The translations under genes and the position numbers were made by a program. DNA of 64,000 bases, taken from NCBI GenBank assembly GCA_002102555.1, contig MCFL01000020.1:1-64000 (forward strand). The letters are read 5' to 3'. Shown here in pieces: positions 44,991 to 56,289 of this stretch (positions are counted from its first letter, which is position 1; each line of letters begins with the position of its first letter). The notes beneath the pieces are model-generated. The model was given only the letters and a program-made list of their open reading frames with translations, ran no database searches and was not told the origin of the DNA. This stretch comes from Catenaria anguillulae PL171. Taxonomy: Eukaryota > Blastocladiomycota > Blastocladiomycetes > Blastocladiales > Catenariaceae.

Positions 44991-47900
44991 TCATTCTTCT
45001 CTTTCATCGGCCAATTCGGCCGAAGAAGCGTCCGACTCTGAGTCGCTGTCGTCGTCCTCGTCGTCGTCACTTTCGAAGTCGTCATTCTGGGACTCTTTGG
45101 AAACACTTGCGTATTCCTCTGCGCTTTCGTCAATCATCTTTTGGACAAGCTCCTTGATTTCGCCCAGCACAGACATGGCCATGTCCCAATCTCGCTTAAT
45201 CTTCTTGGGCCCCTTGTCGCGACTGAAAAAGGTGTCGTCCTTGGCCGCCAACAAGTGCAGCACAAACATTGCCCAAATCGCGAAATCCTCGTCTTGACGA
45301 AAGTAGCTCTTGTCTTGCCCGACATTTGGTCCAAGGTACTCCTTGAGGCGCAAGCGCACGTGCTTGAGGATCCGATACGATTGGACGTGGAGCAAGAGCA
45401 CGTTGACCGTGAGTGCGGGGAGATTGGCCGTGAGTTGTGCACGCAACTGCGAGAGCGATTCCTCGAGCGAGAGCAATGGCCGACGACGCGGGCGCTGCTT
45501 GATGCCCGAATCGCATGTCGAGCCAGGAGCCAGCACCGGGAATGTCGTTGCAAGAGATGGCGAAACGTCGACAGCGGTTCCGGATGAGCAGTCGCCGCCA
45601 CCCATGTCGAGGACCACGGCCTTTTCCCACATTTCGGTCTGTTGCGCATCCAACTTGACACCCATGGATCTCAAAACAAGTGGTCGTAGCACTTGCCGCG
45701 TCTTCCACAACCCGCCTGCAAACTTGTCGGGGACCTTTTTCAAATCCAATCGCTTGGCACTGTAGTACACGGGATCGGGCTTGGACTTTTTTCCTTTGCC
45801 GCCCTTCTTGTGCCAGTCGCGATACACGCGAGACACATCCATGGGATTGCATCCAAGTACAATCGAGAGTCCGCGACATGCATCTGACATACTGGTTGGC
45901 CACCGGCCATAGTAAATACCCTCGCCGTCGCGCGTGAGCGCAAGGAGCTCGTCCATGAGCGGCCACGACCACGGCACATTTGCGCCGTCCTCCACGCCTT
46001 CCTTGTCGCCTGCCAATCCCACATGCTGAATCGCCCAATACAGGTACGCTGCTCCCGACACATACTGCGACTCTTGCGCAACCGTTGCACCGATTCCCGT
46101 GTTGAACAAGTGGCATGACACGGCAAACGAACCAGCAAGCCAATGGTTCGAGGAAAAGATGTCAAACAACATGAATGACCGAATGGCGAATCGCAAGTCG
46201 CCCTCGTCATGGTCATCCTCATCGTCATCGTCATCGGCATAAGCGTCATGCTTGCACCACCAGAGCATTGGGTTGGACATGTCTTTTGCATACTTGATCA
46301 TGCACCGCGTGTGCTTTGTTTTGGATGTGCCCGGCGCAACGTGAGCGAGATACTGGTCAATGGCGTAACATTGCGGCTGACATGCTTCAGTCTATGACCT
46401 GTCGACGAGTCGGAAGTGGTTGCGGGTCAAGTCACGAATATCGAAAAAAACCAGGACGGCAAACTGAACCGGCAGCGGGATTTTAGGAAGCGGCGATGAA
46501 GGGTCAAATGAGGTGGTCGAGTTTGATGCAATCAATGCGTCGAGTTTTGCGCAAATCGATGCTGGAGATTTGTCACAGTGTTCGCTGTGGTCAATTGTAA
46601 TGTCAGTACATCACACCCGGAGGGAATGATTCATCATGAAGACGTGATAAAACGCAACGAACCCGCCGCCGTTGGATGATTTCCAATGCGCATACACAAA
46701 AGCAAGGACCGAGCCACGCCACACCATCAAATCTGCTCGGTTGCTTGGATTTTCCCCTGGACCAGTAATCTGCGCATCGGGATCCACCGGCCGAATTCGT
46801 AACTCTTTGATCACCGCGGCAATCATGTCTGAAACCCCCGCAAAGGTCAGATCCAAAATGTCCGTCTCCTCATCAAAACTCACGTCGTCGGGCCGCACGC
46901 CATCACGTATCCACTGCTCCGCACTTGTTTCGTCGTCATTCTTTTCGACAATGCCCCGTGCAACGTGAAGTGCCAACTTGTTCAGGACGGGCGCTAGGTC
47001 AGCCATGAGCGCCGGCGAAGATTCGACCAGGGAGTCATGAGCGAGTTGCATCTTGTCCACGGCTGCAAACGTGACCATACTTGCCACTTCCAGCCGACAT
47101 TCGCCGTTGACGTACTTCTGCCACGTCTCGCGAATAAAGAGGCGTGTGCGATCCAGCATGAGCAAATGATCCAATAGGGCAAGCTCTATGTCTTCGTCGC
47201 GGAGCTTGGCGCAGTACCTCTGGCGCTTGCCCTTGGGCTCCTCAGTACATTGGCCAGGTTGGCCGGATACGGTTGCGTCCACCAGAGAGTCCACTGTGTC
47301 CCAATCATCATCGTCTGCGTCGGCATCCACATCTCCATCGGCGTCTTCGTTGTCACCAACATTAAGCGCGGCAAAGCGATTGAAGGCAATGGCGATCCCG
47401 ACCGCCTGCTGCGACTGCTGGCTTGTCCTGGCGACCCGAGTTGCGAGAATATCGACAACTTGCTCGAGAATGGTAATGAAGAACTGATGCGACTGATTGC
47501 TGCGTTTGACGGCACTGTCCCCGCTTTGGTCCGCGCCAAACCAATCGGCACAAAGCCGGCGAGACTTGATTGCAGACCTGGCCCAGCCAAGGATGCGTGA
47601 TGGGACAGTCACGGGCGGATCCACTTTAGCGGTAATGAATCGGGCCAGGTCGACAAACTGGTTGGTGTTCAACAGCGTCGGAGGTAGCGCCGCCGCTGCC
47701 GTGGTCATGCTGTCGTCATCATCGTCGCCGACCTCGATGCTGAAATTGCCGTTGATGAGATTGGTGAGCGGATTGTGTAACCCCGATCTTTGGCGTGCGT
47801 CTCCATTCGATGATCCACCCGTTGCCGCTGCTTTGCGAGCCTTGCCCTTGAGCCGCCCGGATGGTCGTGGGTTGACTGAAGCATGTACACCAGGGGTGCT

Positions 47901-48080
47901 GAGTTGTGCGTGCGGAAACGAGTAGCCGAGCAAGTGGGCGGTGGCGCCGAGCCAGGATGCAAGACGGTCCGTGTTGGCCTTGTACTGTTTGTAGCAATTG
48001 AAAAGATCGCTGGGCAAACGGGCCCTTGGTGTCGATGCGGCGGGCGGTGCATTGCTCGAGCTTTCCTTGCGAGGATTCAT
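44991..48080 (-). CDS. DUF6604 protein, copy 3
   Basis: First unit (3' most) of the tandem array. The N-terminal domain shows LPSDLFNCYKQYKANTDRLA with SWLGATAHLLGYSF, GRLKGKARKAAAT, FVDLARFITAKVDPPVTVP and HQFFITILEQVVDILATRV. The middle domain has ELALLDHLLMLDRTRLFIRE and LEVASMVTFAAVDKMQLAHD. An intron near 46590-46660 follows HWKSSNGGG at the same place as in copies 1, 4 and 5. The C-terminal half has NHWLAGSFAVSCHLFNTGIG, AAYLYWAIQHVGLAG, PLMDELLALTRDGEGIYYGR and LLLHVQSYRILKHVRLRLKE, ending in a long acidic tail. An in-frame TAG at 46392-46394, in a segment aligned with sense codons in other copies, interrupts it. It is either an error or recent inactivation. ATG at 48080 chosen by alignment to copies 4 and 5. 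Confidence 0.75.
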
Positions 48081-48190
48081 GGTTGACTGCGAATATGTAT
48101 TGAGGTAGTCGCCCTTTAATTTACATTTTGGCGGCGTTTTTGTGCAAACATCATCAGTAAACACGCCAGCTGATCGTGAGACATACAAGA

Positions 48191-51100
48191 TCATGTTTGA
48201 TTCGTCCCACTCGCAGCTGCTGTCGACCCTTGGGCAGCCTTGTTGGCATCTTCAATCACCTCTGAAATGGTGTTCGCGGCCGCTTGCTCGCTTTCCTCAG
48301 TCATTTTCTCAATCAATGCCTTGATGTCGGTCAACAATGCGATGGCCATGTCCCAATCCTGCTTTGTAACCTCGGGCGACGTATGGCGGCGGAAAAACGC
48401 ATCCTCCTTGGCGGCCAACATGGACAAAGCAAATGAGGCCCAAGCGGCCAGAAACCCGTCGTCGTACGCGCGATCAAAATGTTCCAGGGAGCGACCGATG
48501 TGCTCGATTATGCGCGAACGCACAAGCGCCAGAATGCGGTACGATTGGACATGGAGTAGGAGTACATTTGTGGTAAGCAGTGGGAGATCGCTTTTGAGAC
48601 GGCCGCGCAGCGGAGCAACGGAATCGATAAGTAAAGGTTCAAGCACTTCTTTAGTTGCCTGCGATTGTCGTGTGAGTTCCGCACGCAAGCGCTTTATCTC
48701 ATCCGCTAGCGCCAATTCCCACGCTTCGGTACTCTGGGCAGCATCCGTGGACCCGCCTGCTCGCGCCACGAGCGGTTCCAGTGTTCCACACTTCTTCCAC
48801 AGCCCACCCGCAAACTTGATCGAATCCTCCTTTGTCGATTCTTGACGCTTCGAACTAGATTTTGGAGATTGGCCACGCCGTCCCTTGCGTTTGCGTGGGG
48901 TTGTGGATGTACTCTTGCCCGAGTGCCAATCGCGGTAAACACGCGCAACATCTAACGCGTTGCTGCCAAGGATTACTTTGTACTCTTTGCATGCATTGGC
49001 CAGACTGGTCGGCGGCCCGCCATAGTAGATTCCTTGGCCGTCGCGCGTGCAGGCAAGCAGCCCGTCCATGAGCGGCCACGACCATTTCTGTTTGGCGGAC
49101 GATGATGACGCGGAAACGGCGGAGGCGTCATGGCTTGTAGTGGCCAAACCAAGGTGCTGAATCGCCCAGTATATGTACGCTACGCCTTGGATGTACTTGA
49201 GTCTGTGCCCGAATGTGCGGCCGATACCAGAGTGAAACGCATGACTTGACACGGCGAGCAGCCCGGCAAGCCAAGGGTTTGGGACAAGCAAGTCCCGTAT
49301 GACTGTTTTGCGCATGGTACGCCGCATTTCCATCGTATCCGGTTCCGAAATGTCCTCAGATTTGCACCACATCGTCCTTGCGTCTGCAAAGGTTGTTGCA
49401 TGCGTGACGACAGGGTCGTTGCGCGGTTTCTTCGAGGAGCTCGCCGAGGTAGCGGCGATGTGCTTGCAGTACTCATCGAGCGCGTAGCAAGGTGAGTGAA
49501 GTGACGCAGTAATCGACGCTTGCAGGAAGCCCTTGTGATGGTACATAACTTCAGCGATGTTGAAAAAGACGAGCACGACAAACTGGGTCGAGAGCGCAAC
49601 TGGTAGATGAGTATAAGTGTCAAGCGAGGAACTCGCACCACAAGATGTGACCACAGCTTCGAGATTTGAAAACATCGATGACGTGTACTTGTCAAACTCG
49701 TGGCTGTTGCAAGTTTAAATACACGCTGGCACGGTAAGATTGATGTCTGTGAAGAAACCGAGATATGACTAGCGAACACACAAACGAACCGAAAATCTCC
49801 CAAAGCTAACCAATAACCGTACGTGCTTGCGAGCAAATGACTTCGCCAAATCATCATCTCAACACGGTCGCCTTCGCTGGGCATATCCTTGACGTTAAGC
49901 TGTGAAGCACGGGTCGGTTTCTTACCGTGCAGTTTCTGACATATGACGGAGATCATGGTATCAAGACCAAAAAGCGTGTAGTCGGCGATAAAACCGTCTT
50001 GCTCGACCGTGACACCGACTGGTCGCACACCTTTCGTCCACCACATGTTGACTTCTGCTTGACCATGACCCAGACTTTGCGCGACATTATTGGACATCCT
50101 ACTCCTCACATCGTAAAGCTCATCCGAAGGATCGGCCATGAGGGTCGGAAACGCCTCGGCGAGAGCGTCGTGCGCGAGTTGCGCCTTGTCCATGGCAGCC
50201 ATGGTTGTCAAGCTGGCTGCCTCCAGCTGCAAGTTGCCATTGGCAAAGTGGTTCCAGGTGTCACGGATAATCATGCGGATGAAAAAGAGCTGATACAAGT
50301 GATTCCAAAAGGCAAGTCTGAATTCGGATTCGGATTCGTGCTGGATGCGATACTGCTGCTGGCGTTGACGTCTGCTGCTGGCCGCGGTTTCGGTTTCCGA
50401 AGCAGACTTTGCTGCATGAACATGATCATCGCGTCGCACGTTTGAACCTAGCAGCGTATCCCAATCATCGTCCTGGACGTCGCTGCCCTCGTCAATGGTC
50501 TCGTTGCCGTCGCCACTGAACGCGTCCAAGACCGAGAATTGACTTTCAAGCAGCTCAATGCCAGTTGCTGGCGGCGGCTGGTGTTGCTTGATGACTGCGC
50601 CGGCACGAGTGGCGAGAATTTCAACGACGTGTTCAAGAATGACAATGAAATGCTGGTGTGAATGATTGCTGCGGACGGCTTTTTCGTTTTGGGCGTTCGC
50701 GCTCGATTCAAACCATGTTGCGCAGCGCTTTCGAGCCTTGATTGCGGCACTCGCACAAGAAATGACACGACGTGGAACAGTGAAATGAGCATCGGCTTGG
50801 TTCACAATAAACTCTGCGAGCTTGACAAAAAGGTCGGTGGTCAAGAGTGTGTATGTCAGCGTTGAATGTGCAGACTCTTGGTTGCCGTTCACATTGTCGT
50901 TGTCCCCATTTGCGAGGCGACTGATCTCGGATTTGGCTGCGGCGGCCTTTCGAGCTTTACCTTTGAGCCTTGTGCTTGACGATGGCTGGCTCGGCCGTGC
51001 ATTTGCGGATGAACTGGAACCTAGAGCACATGATTTGCCTTCGAAGGAGTACCCGAGTGCGCTGGCAGTAACGCCAAGCCAATTGGCGAGTCGATCTGTG

Positions 51101-51213
51101 TTGGTCTTGTACTGCTGGAAGCATTCGAAAAGATCGGTGGGCAGCTTGATGTCCAGGGGCGAGCCAGGCGGCTGCGGTGTTGAATTGCCCTCAGTTGTTG
51201 GATCGGCCTCCAT
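48191..51213 (-). CDS. DUF6604 protein, copy 4
   Basis: The cleanest member: two long open exons with no slip noticed, about 980 residues. N-terminus MEADPTTEGNSTPQPPGSPL, then LPTDLFECFQQYKTNTDRLA with NWLGVTASALGYSF, LKGKARKAAAAK, LFVKLAEFIVNQADAHFTVP and HQHFIVILEHVVEILATRA. Middle domain: FRLAFWNHLYQLFFIRMIIR and LEAASLTTMAAMDKAQLAHD. An intron of about 85 nt (about 49708-49793) joins YWLALGDFR to SHEFDKYTSSMFSNLEAVV. C-terminal half: PNPWLAGLLAVSSHAFHSGI, AYIYWAIQHLGLATT, PLMDGLLACTRDGQGIYYGG, LLLHVQSYRILALVRSRII, AAWASFALSMLAAKEDAFFR. Only 110 bp separate its stop from the start of copy 3, so the spacer must hold both terminator and promoter. The conserved aromatic box (TRDG-GIYYGG-PTS) marks the C-terminal domain. 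Function unknown. Confidence 0.88.
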
Positions 51214-51376
51214 TGTTTGATGGTCTGCGGAATTGCGAAGTGCCTTCGCTGGCGTGTTCGCAGAGCTTTTCGCGTGTCCGGCACGATACGTCCTGAACAC
51301 GGATTCTCAGTGGCGCTTGCTTGCACTGAACGGTCACGGTAAGCAGGTAAGCAAGCTTGATGCGCACAGCTGATCG

Positions 51377-51408
<32 letters not shown>
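51377..51408. repeat. 32-nt uninterrupted A run
   Basis: A pure A tract on the plus strand in the 304-bp spacer between copies 5 and 4. It reads as poly-T about 165 nt upstream of the copy 4 start codon and about 110 nt downstream of the copy 5 stop. Such tracts exclude nucleosomes in fungal promoters; a role here is inference. Confidence 0.9.
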
Positions 51409-51409
<1 letters not shown>

Positions 51410-51517
51410 CAATCATGTATTTATGAACATACTGAAAGACTAGACGAATACACTGTACATGTTAGGGAATCTATTCGATCTTTGACAAAATGCGCCAACG
51501 ACCATCAGCAGATCAGA

Positions 51518-54424
51518 TCATGCGGGAAAGGTGCCCGAGTCAAATTCGTTGCTCAAGACTTCAGAGTACTCGTCCGTCATTCCCTGAATCAAGTCCTTGA
51601 TCTCATTTAGCAACGTCATCGCCAAATCGCGCTCGGTCTTGACTTTGCTTGGCGATGCCTGGTGACGGAAAAACGGATCTTGGTCGGCGGCCAACATGTG
51701 CAGAGGAGCAGCAGCCCATGTGGCAACGCCCGCATCCTCTTGCGAATAGTTCAGCGACTTGCCCTTGAGGCCAATGTGCCCAGCAAGCCGCGAGCGCACG
51801 TGTGACAAGATTCGATACGACTGAACGTGGAGCAAGAGCACATTGACTGAAAGCGATGGGAACTCGGCGGCGAGTTGCGCGCGTAGATACGACAGAGACT
51901 TGAAGAGCGTTCCTGAATTCGCTGCACTGTCGGACTTGATCTCGGCTGTGTCGAATGTCCTGGCCTTGCCCCAGGCGGCAGTATCACGTACGGCTGCCTC
52001 CCACGCCTCGGTTGACTGGACTGCATCCCTGGAGCGCGTTACCCGCTCCACCAATGGCTGTAAGAATACACGTGTCCTCCACAACCCACCGGCAAACTTG
52101 TCCGGATGTACAAACGGACTCGTGCGCTTGGAACTGAACTTGAGCCGCCCGTCATGCCTGCTCTGATTCATCTTCTTGGCCACGCCTTTGGTTTGCGCCA
52201 TATACCAGTCGCGATACGAGCACGTCACATCGGACGCATTGCACCCAAGCAGAATCATGTACTCTTTGCACGCATCCGACAAGCTTCTCGGCGGCCCGCC
52301 AAAGAATACGCCCTCGCCATCATGCGTGAGGGCAAGAAGCTCGTCCATGAGCGGCCAAGTCCATGACGCCAGGTTGGAAGTGCCATCGTCGCCCTCGGCC
52401 CCGTGATTGCTGCCGGCAAGTCCCATGTGTTGAATCGCCCAATACAAGTGCGCCGCACCCAATGTGTATTTGAATCCCTGCGACATGATCGATCCAATGC
52501 GATTGGCAAGCATGTGGCTCGCAACGGACAGTGTGCCTGCAAGCCATGGATGTAGTGCAAAGACATTGCACATCAAGAGATCACGGCACCCGTGCTTGAA
52601 CTCTTGGATGATGGCAACGTGTGGGCCGTCGCCGTACTTGCACCACCACAGACCAGGGTTGGTCCAGTCGGTTGCAGCTTTGACTGCATGTGTGTTGTAT
52701 TGACAGTCGGGTGGAGCGCCAGGAGCGACATGGGTGAGGTATTGGTCGAAGGCGAGCAGCGCGGGAGGGCGGCAGCGGTAAAGGAGGACTGGGTTTGAGC
52801 AAAGTGGCCGTGCGTCACAGTGTAAATGTCGAAAAAGACCATGGTGGTAAACAGGGTTGAAATCGGAATCGCAGAGAATTCCACCTCGCCAGCGTAGGCA
52901 GAGGTGGCTGTTGACAATACATCATCCAGTTGAGAGAGGACGGGTACGAGCATCTTTTCGGAATGGTGGCTGCATGGAATGCCTATAAACATCAGTCTCT
53001 GACGCCGAAAGAGAAAATGAGAGAGAGAAAGAGCAAGGACGTACACCCCAATGTTTTTCCATACTTTCCAGCTCGCATGCAATGTGCCAGAAACTTTGCC
53101 GCCACATCAAGACACCCAATCGGTCGCTCGGCATTTCCTCCATTGAAACCCCAGGACCACAGCGTTGATCATGAATCGCCCGGCAGGCACTTTCGATAAC
53201 GTCGGTCATGTTGAAGAAACTGAAATCGAGAACCTCCATTTCCTCCTCAAAGCCCACATGCTCTGGCCGTTGCCCGTCGAGCAGCCATGCATCTACCGCG
53301 TCAATGCCATCCCTTTGCGCCTCGGCCCGTCCCAATGCCTTGTCGACGCCAGCAAGTGTAATTTTGAGCAGAGCGTCCGCTGGATCCGTCAAGAGTGACG
53401 GATACGTTTGCACCAACACATCGTGCGCAACTTGCATCTTGTCCACAGCGGCAACAGTGGTCAAACTAGCTACCTCCAACTTGACCTCTCCATCAACAAA
53501 CCGCTGCCACGTCTCGCGGATGAACTTTCGCACCTGCTCGAGTTCAAACAAGTGCTCCACCAAGGCAAACGTAACATCCTCTTGGCTGGGTTCGGCGCGA
53601 TACCGTCGATGCGCGCGCTTGGACGTGTCGGTGGGTTGGGATACGACAGATGCGAGTGTTTGGTCGACCAGCATGTCCACTGTGTCCCAATTGTCGTTGT
53701 CGTCTTGGTCGTCGTTGGGATCGTTGTCGGTGCAAGCTTGCTCAGAATCATCGGTTTGCAGCGCAGAAAACCGGTTGGTGACAAAATCAATTTCATCTGC
53801 TGATTGCTGCTGCGGTTTGACTGGTTTGCCGACCCGATGTGCAAGGATCTCGACGACTTGCTCAAGAATGACGATAAAGTGCTGATGGGATTGATTACTG
53901 CGCTCGACATTAGCGTCCTGGTTGCGTTGAAACCATTCGGCACAGATCCGGCGAGATGCGATTGCAGCGGACGCCCAGCCAACGATACGAGAAGGGATTG
54001 TGATGGGCGGGTCGTCGTTTGCAACGATGAAGCGAGCGAGATCAATAAACTGATTGGTGCTCAAGAGCGTTGGCGGTGCGGGCGCCGTGGTGGTTGCGTC
54101 GGGAACGCTGACCATAACGTCGTCACTTGGACCACTGTCGAAAGGGTTCGAGGCTTGCTTCTGAGCAGATTTGCGGGCTTTGCCCTTGAGCCGACCGGAG
54201 GATGGCGCCTTATTGGCTGGCCTGGGCGGGTCACTTGCGTACTGAGTGCGGCCGTGGGCGCCCGGAAACGAATAGCCGAGCGAGTGGGCGGTGGCGCCGA
54301 GCCAAGACGCGAGACGATCCGTGTTGGCCTTGTACCGCTTGTAGCTATTGAAGAGATCGGTGGGCAGCTTGATGCCGCCAGATGACAGCAAAGAATTGCC
54401 CAAAGTGGCTGAAGGTATTTCCAT
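51518..54424 (-). CDS. DUF6604 protein, copy 5
   Basis: N-terminus MEIPSATLGNSLLSSGG, then IKLPTDLFNSYKRYKANTDR with LASWLGATAHSLGYSF, GRLKGKARKSAQKQA, FIDLARFIVANDDPPITIP and HQHFIVILEQVVEILAHRV. Middle domain: DVTFALVEHLFELEQVRKFI and LEVASLTTVAAVDKMQVAHD. The shared intron (about 52975-53050) ends in ATGCAG and leads to HHSEKMLVPVLSQLDDVLST. C-terminal half: LHPWLAGTLSVASHMLANRI, AAHLYWAIQHMGLAG, PLMDELLALTHDGEGVFFGG, LLLHVQSYRILSHVRSRLAG. One missing base near 52768 separates TAAALP from PALLAFDQYLTHVAPG, in a C run. It is otherwise complete. The start at 54424 has good context (CGCC before ATG G). Confidence 0.8.
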
Positions 54425-54719
54425 GGCGTGATGTCTGATGAAAGCGTTTGAGCCTTTAGATCTGTCCAAGGAATAAGTATGAGGTGCTCACAGCTAGGTA
54501 TGTGCTCTGTAGAAAGTGCGCAGCTGCCGGTGGTGTTTCGCTTCACAAATCCACACCGACTCCGACTGTGTGGGTTTAGCAGGCTGCCGTATTCATAACT
54601 GACAAGAGGAACTCAGGAAAAGAACATGAATATGCCATGTACGATACAACACAAAGCTACAACACCGAATGCCAGGATCACATTAAAATTGTGACCAAGT
54701 CAATATCGCTACTCAAGAC

Positions 54720-55918
54720 GTCATTTGCTAAATCAAGTGCTTGATCTCCCACAGCAACGTCCAACGTCATGGCCAAGTCCCAATCACGCTTGACTTCGAC
54801 AGGCGACAGCTATTGACGGAAAAAAGAAATCTTCCTTGGCGGCCAACATGTGCAACGGGAACGAAGCCCAACTGACAAGGCCAGCGTCGTCTGGCGGATA
54901 GTCGAGTGGCTGGCCGCGGATGGCAATGTGCCCATTGAGCCGCGTGCGCAACTGAAGTGCGACAGGATCCGATACGACTGAACGGGGAGCAAGAGCACAC
55001 TCGCAGTAAGCGATGGGAAGTCGGCGGCAAGTTGCGTGCGCAGTCGCGATAGAGGCTTGTAAAGACTCCCACTTTGGTGGTCAATGACATTATCCGGCTG
55101 GCTCTTGGTCTGCTGACCCGTTGTCGTGGCCACGCGACCACCGCCGTCGCCACCCACGCATGGCGGCTTCCCATAGCTCAGTTGAAAGGGCACAATATTT
55201 GAAGCGCACTGCCCGCTCCACCAACGGCTCCAACACGGCACGCTTCTTCCACAACCCGCTCGCAAACTTGTCTGGATCCTTTTGCGATCTCAAGGTCTGG
55301 GGACTCAGTTTGAGTTGTCCATCATGCCTGCTCTTCTTCGTGTTCCGCTTTGCGACGCCTTTGGTTTGCGCGGCTGAATGCCAATCGCGGTACAACCGAT
55401 CTACATCGTACGCACAGTAGCCCAGTAGAATCATGTACCCCTTGCACGCATCCGCCAGATTCTTTGGCGGCCCACCGTAATAGATGCCCTCGCCGTCGCG
55501 CGTCAGCGCAAGCACCTCTGGCCGGCCATTGCCAATCCCATGTGCTGAATTGCCCAATACAAGTGCAGCAGCTCCCATTATGAACTGGTATCGTTGCGCA
55601 GTCGTGGCGCCCATGCGATGGGCAAGCACATGGCTTGTCACAGTCGCTGTCGGCAGCATTGGGATCACTGACGAACGGGTTGGAGGCTTGCTTCTGAGCA
55701 GACTTAAGGGCTTTACCCGTGAGCCGGCCGTGTAATGGCTGACCCCAGTGATTCATCTGCGTCATGAATGCAGCCGTGGGCGCCCAAGAACGAATAGCCG
55801 AGCGAGTGGGCGGTGGCTCCGAGCCAAGACGCGAGTCGATCCGTGTTGGCCGTGTATCACTTATAGCAACTGAAGAGTTAGCTCGGAAGCCCGACTTTTG
55901 GGTCGGCAAGAGGAGGCG
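54720..55918 (-). pseudogene. DUF6604 copy 6: internally deleted pseudogene
   Basis: The N-terminal end keeps, in one frame, the equivalent of TDRLASWLGATAHSLGYSF and the LKGKARKSAQKQASNPF segment; near identity with copy 5 shows they are recent sisters. Immediately after this (about 55665) sequence jumps to the C-terminal half: VTSHVLAHRMGATTAQRYQF, LALTRDGEGIYYGGPPKNLA, DPDKFASGLWKKRAVLEPLV and LPVQSYRILSHF. About 1.6 kb present in copy 5, including the middle domain and intron, is missing. Several frame changes follow toward 54720. This copy cannot encode a full protein. Confidence 0.8.
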
Positions 55919-56289
55919 TCATGTTACTCAAAGTTGCAGTGCATGGATCCCTGTGTGGAGTACATACCAGGAACATGATGCGCAGATGGCCCTGCGGACA
56001 TGAAGTGGACGTGGCATCATGGAGGCGATCAGCAACCAACACTGCCTTGGCCGTCACTCACAGTCACGTGCACAGTTGCGTGGTGTATCACACACGACGA
56101 CTCCATCCATCGCCTTCGTTTGCCACTTGAAATCATATGTTATGTTGTGATAGCGTGACATGCTCCGGCCAATGAAGAATGCAAAGTGCTCAATGAAAAC
56201 GCTTTGACTGCCAACACCTCATTCGCTGCCCTCCCGCCCAGCCGTTCCGCCGTGCTGTCATTCAGGTGAGCACCACAACCATCATTCCC
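55919..56289. other. Spacer between the DUF6604 array and the Sls1-like gene
   Basis: About 370 bp with no gene. It must contain the promoter of the plus-strand Sls1-like gene. Confidence 0.4.
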
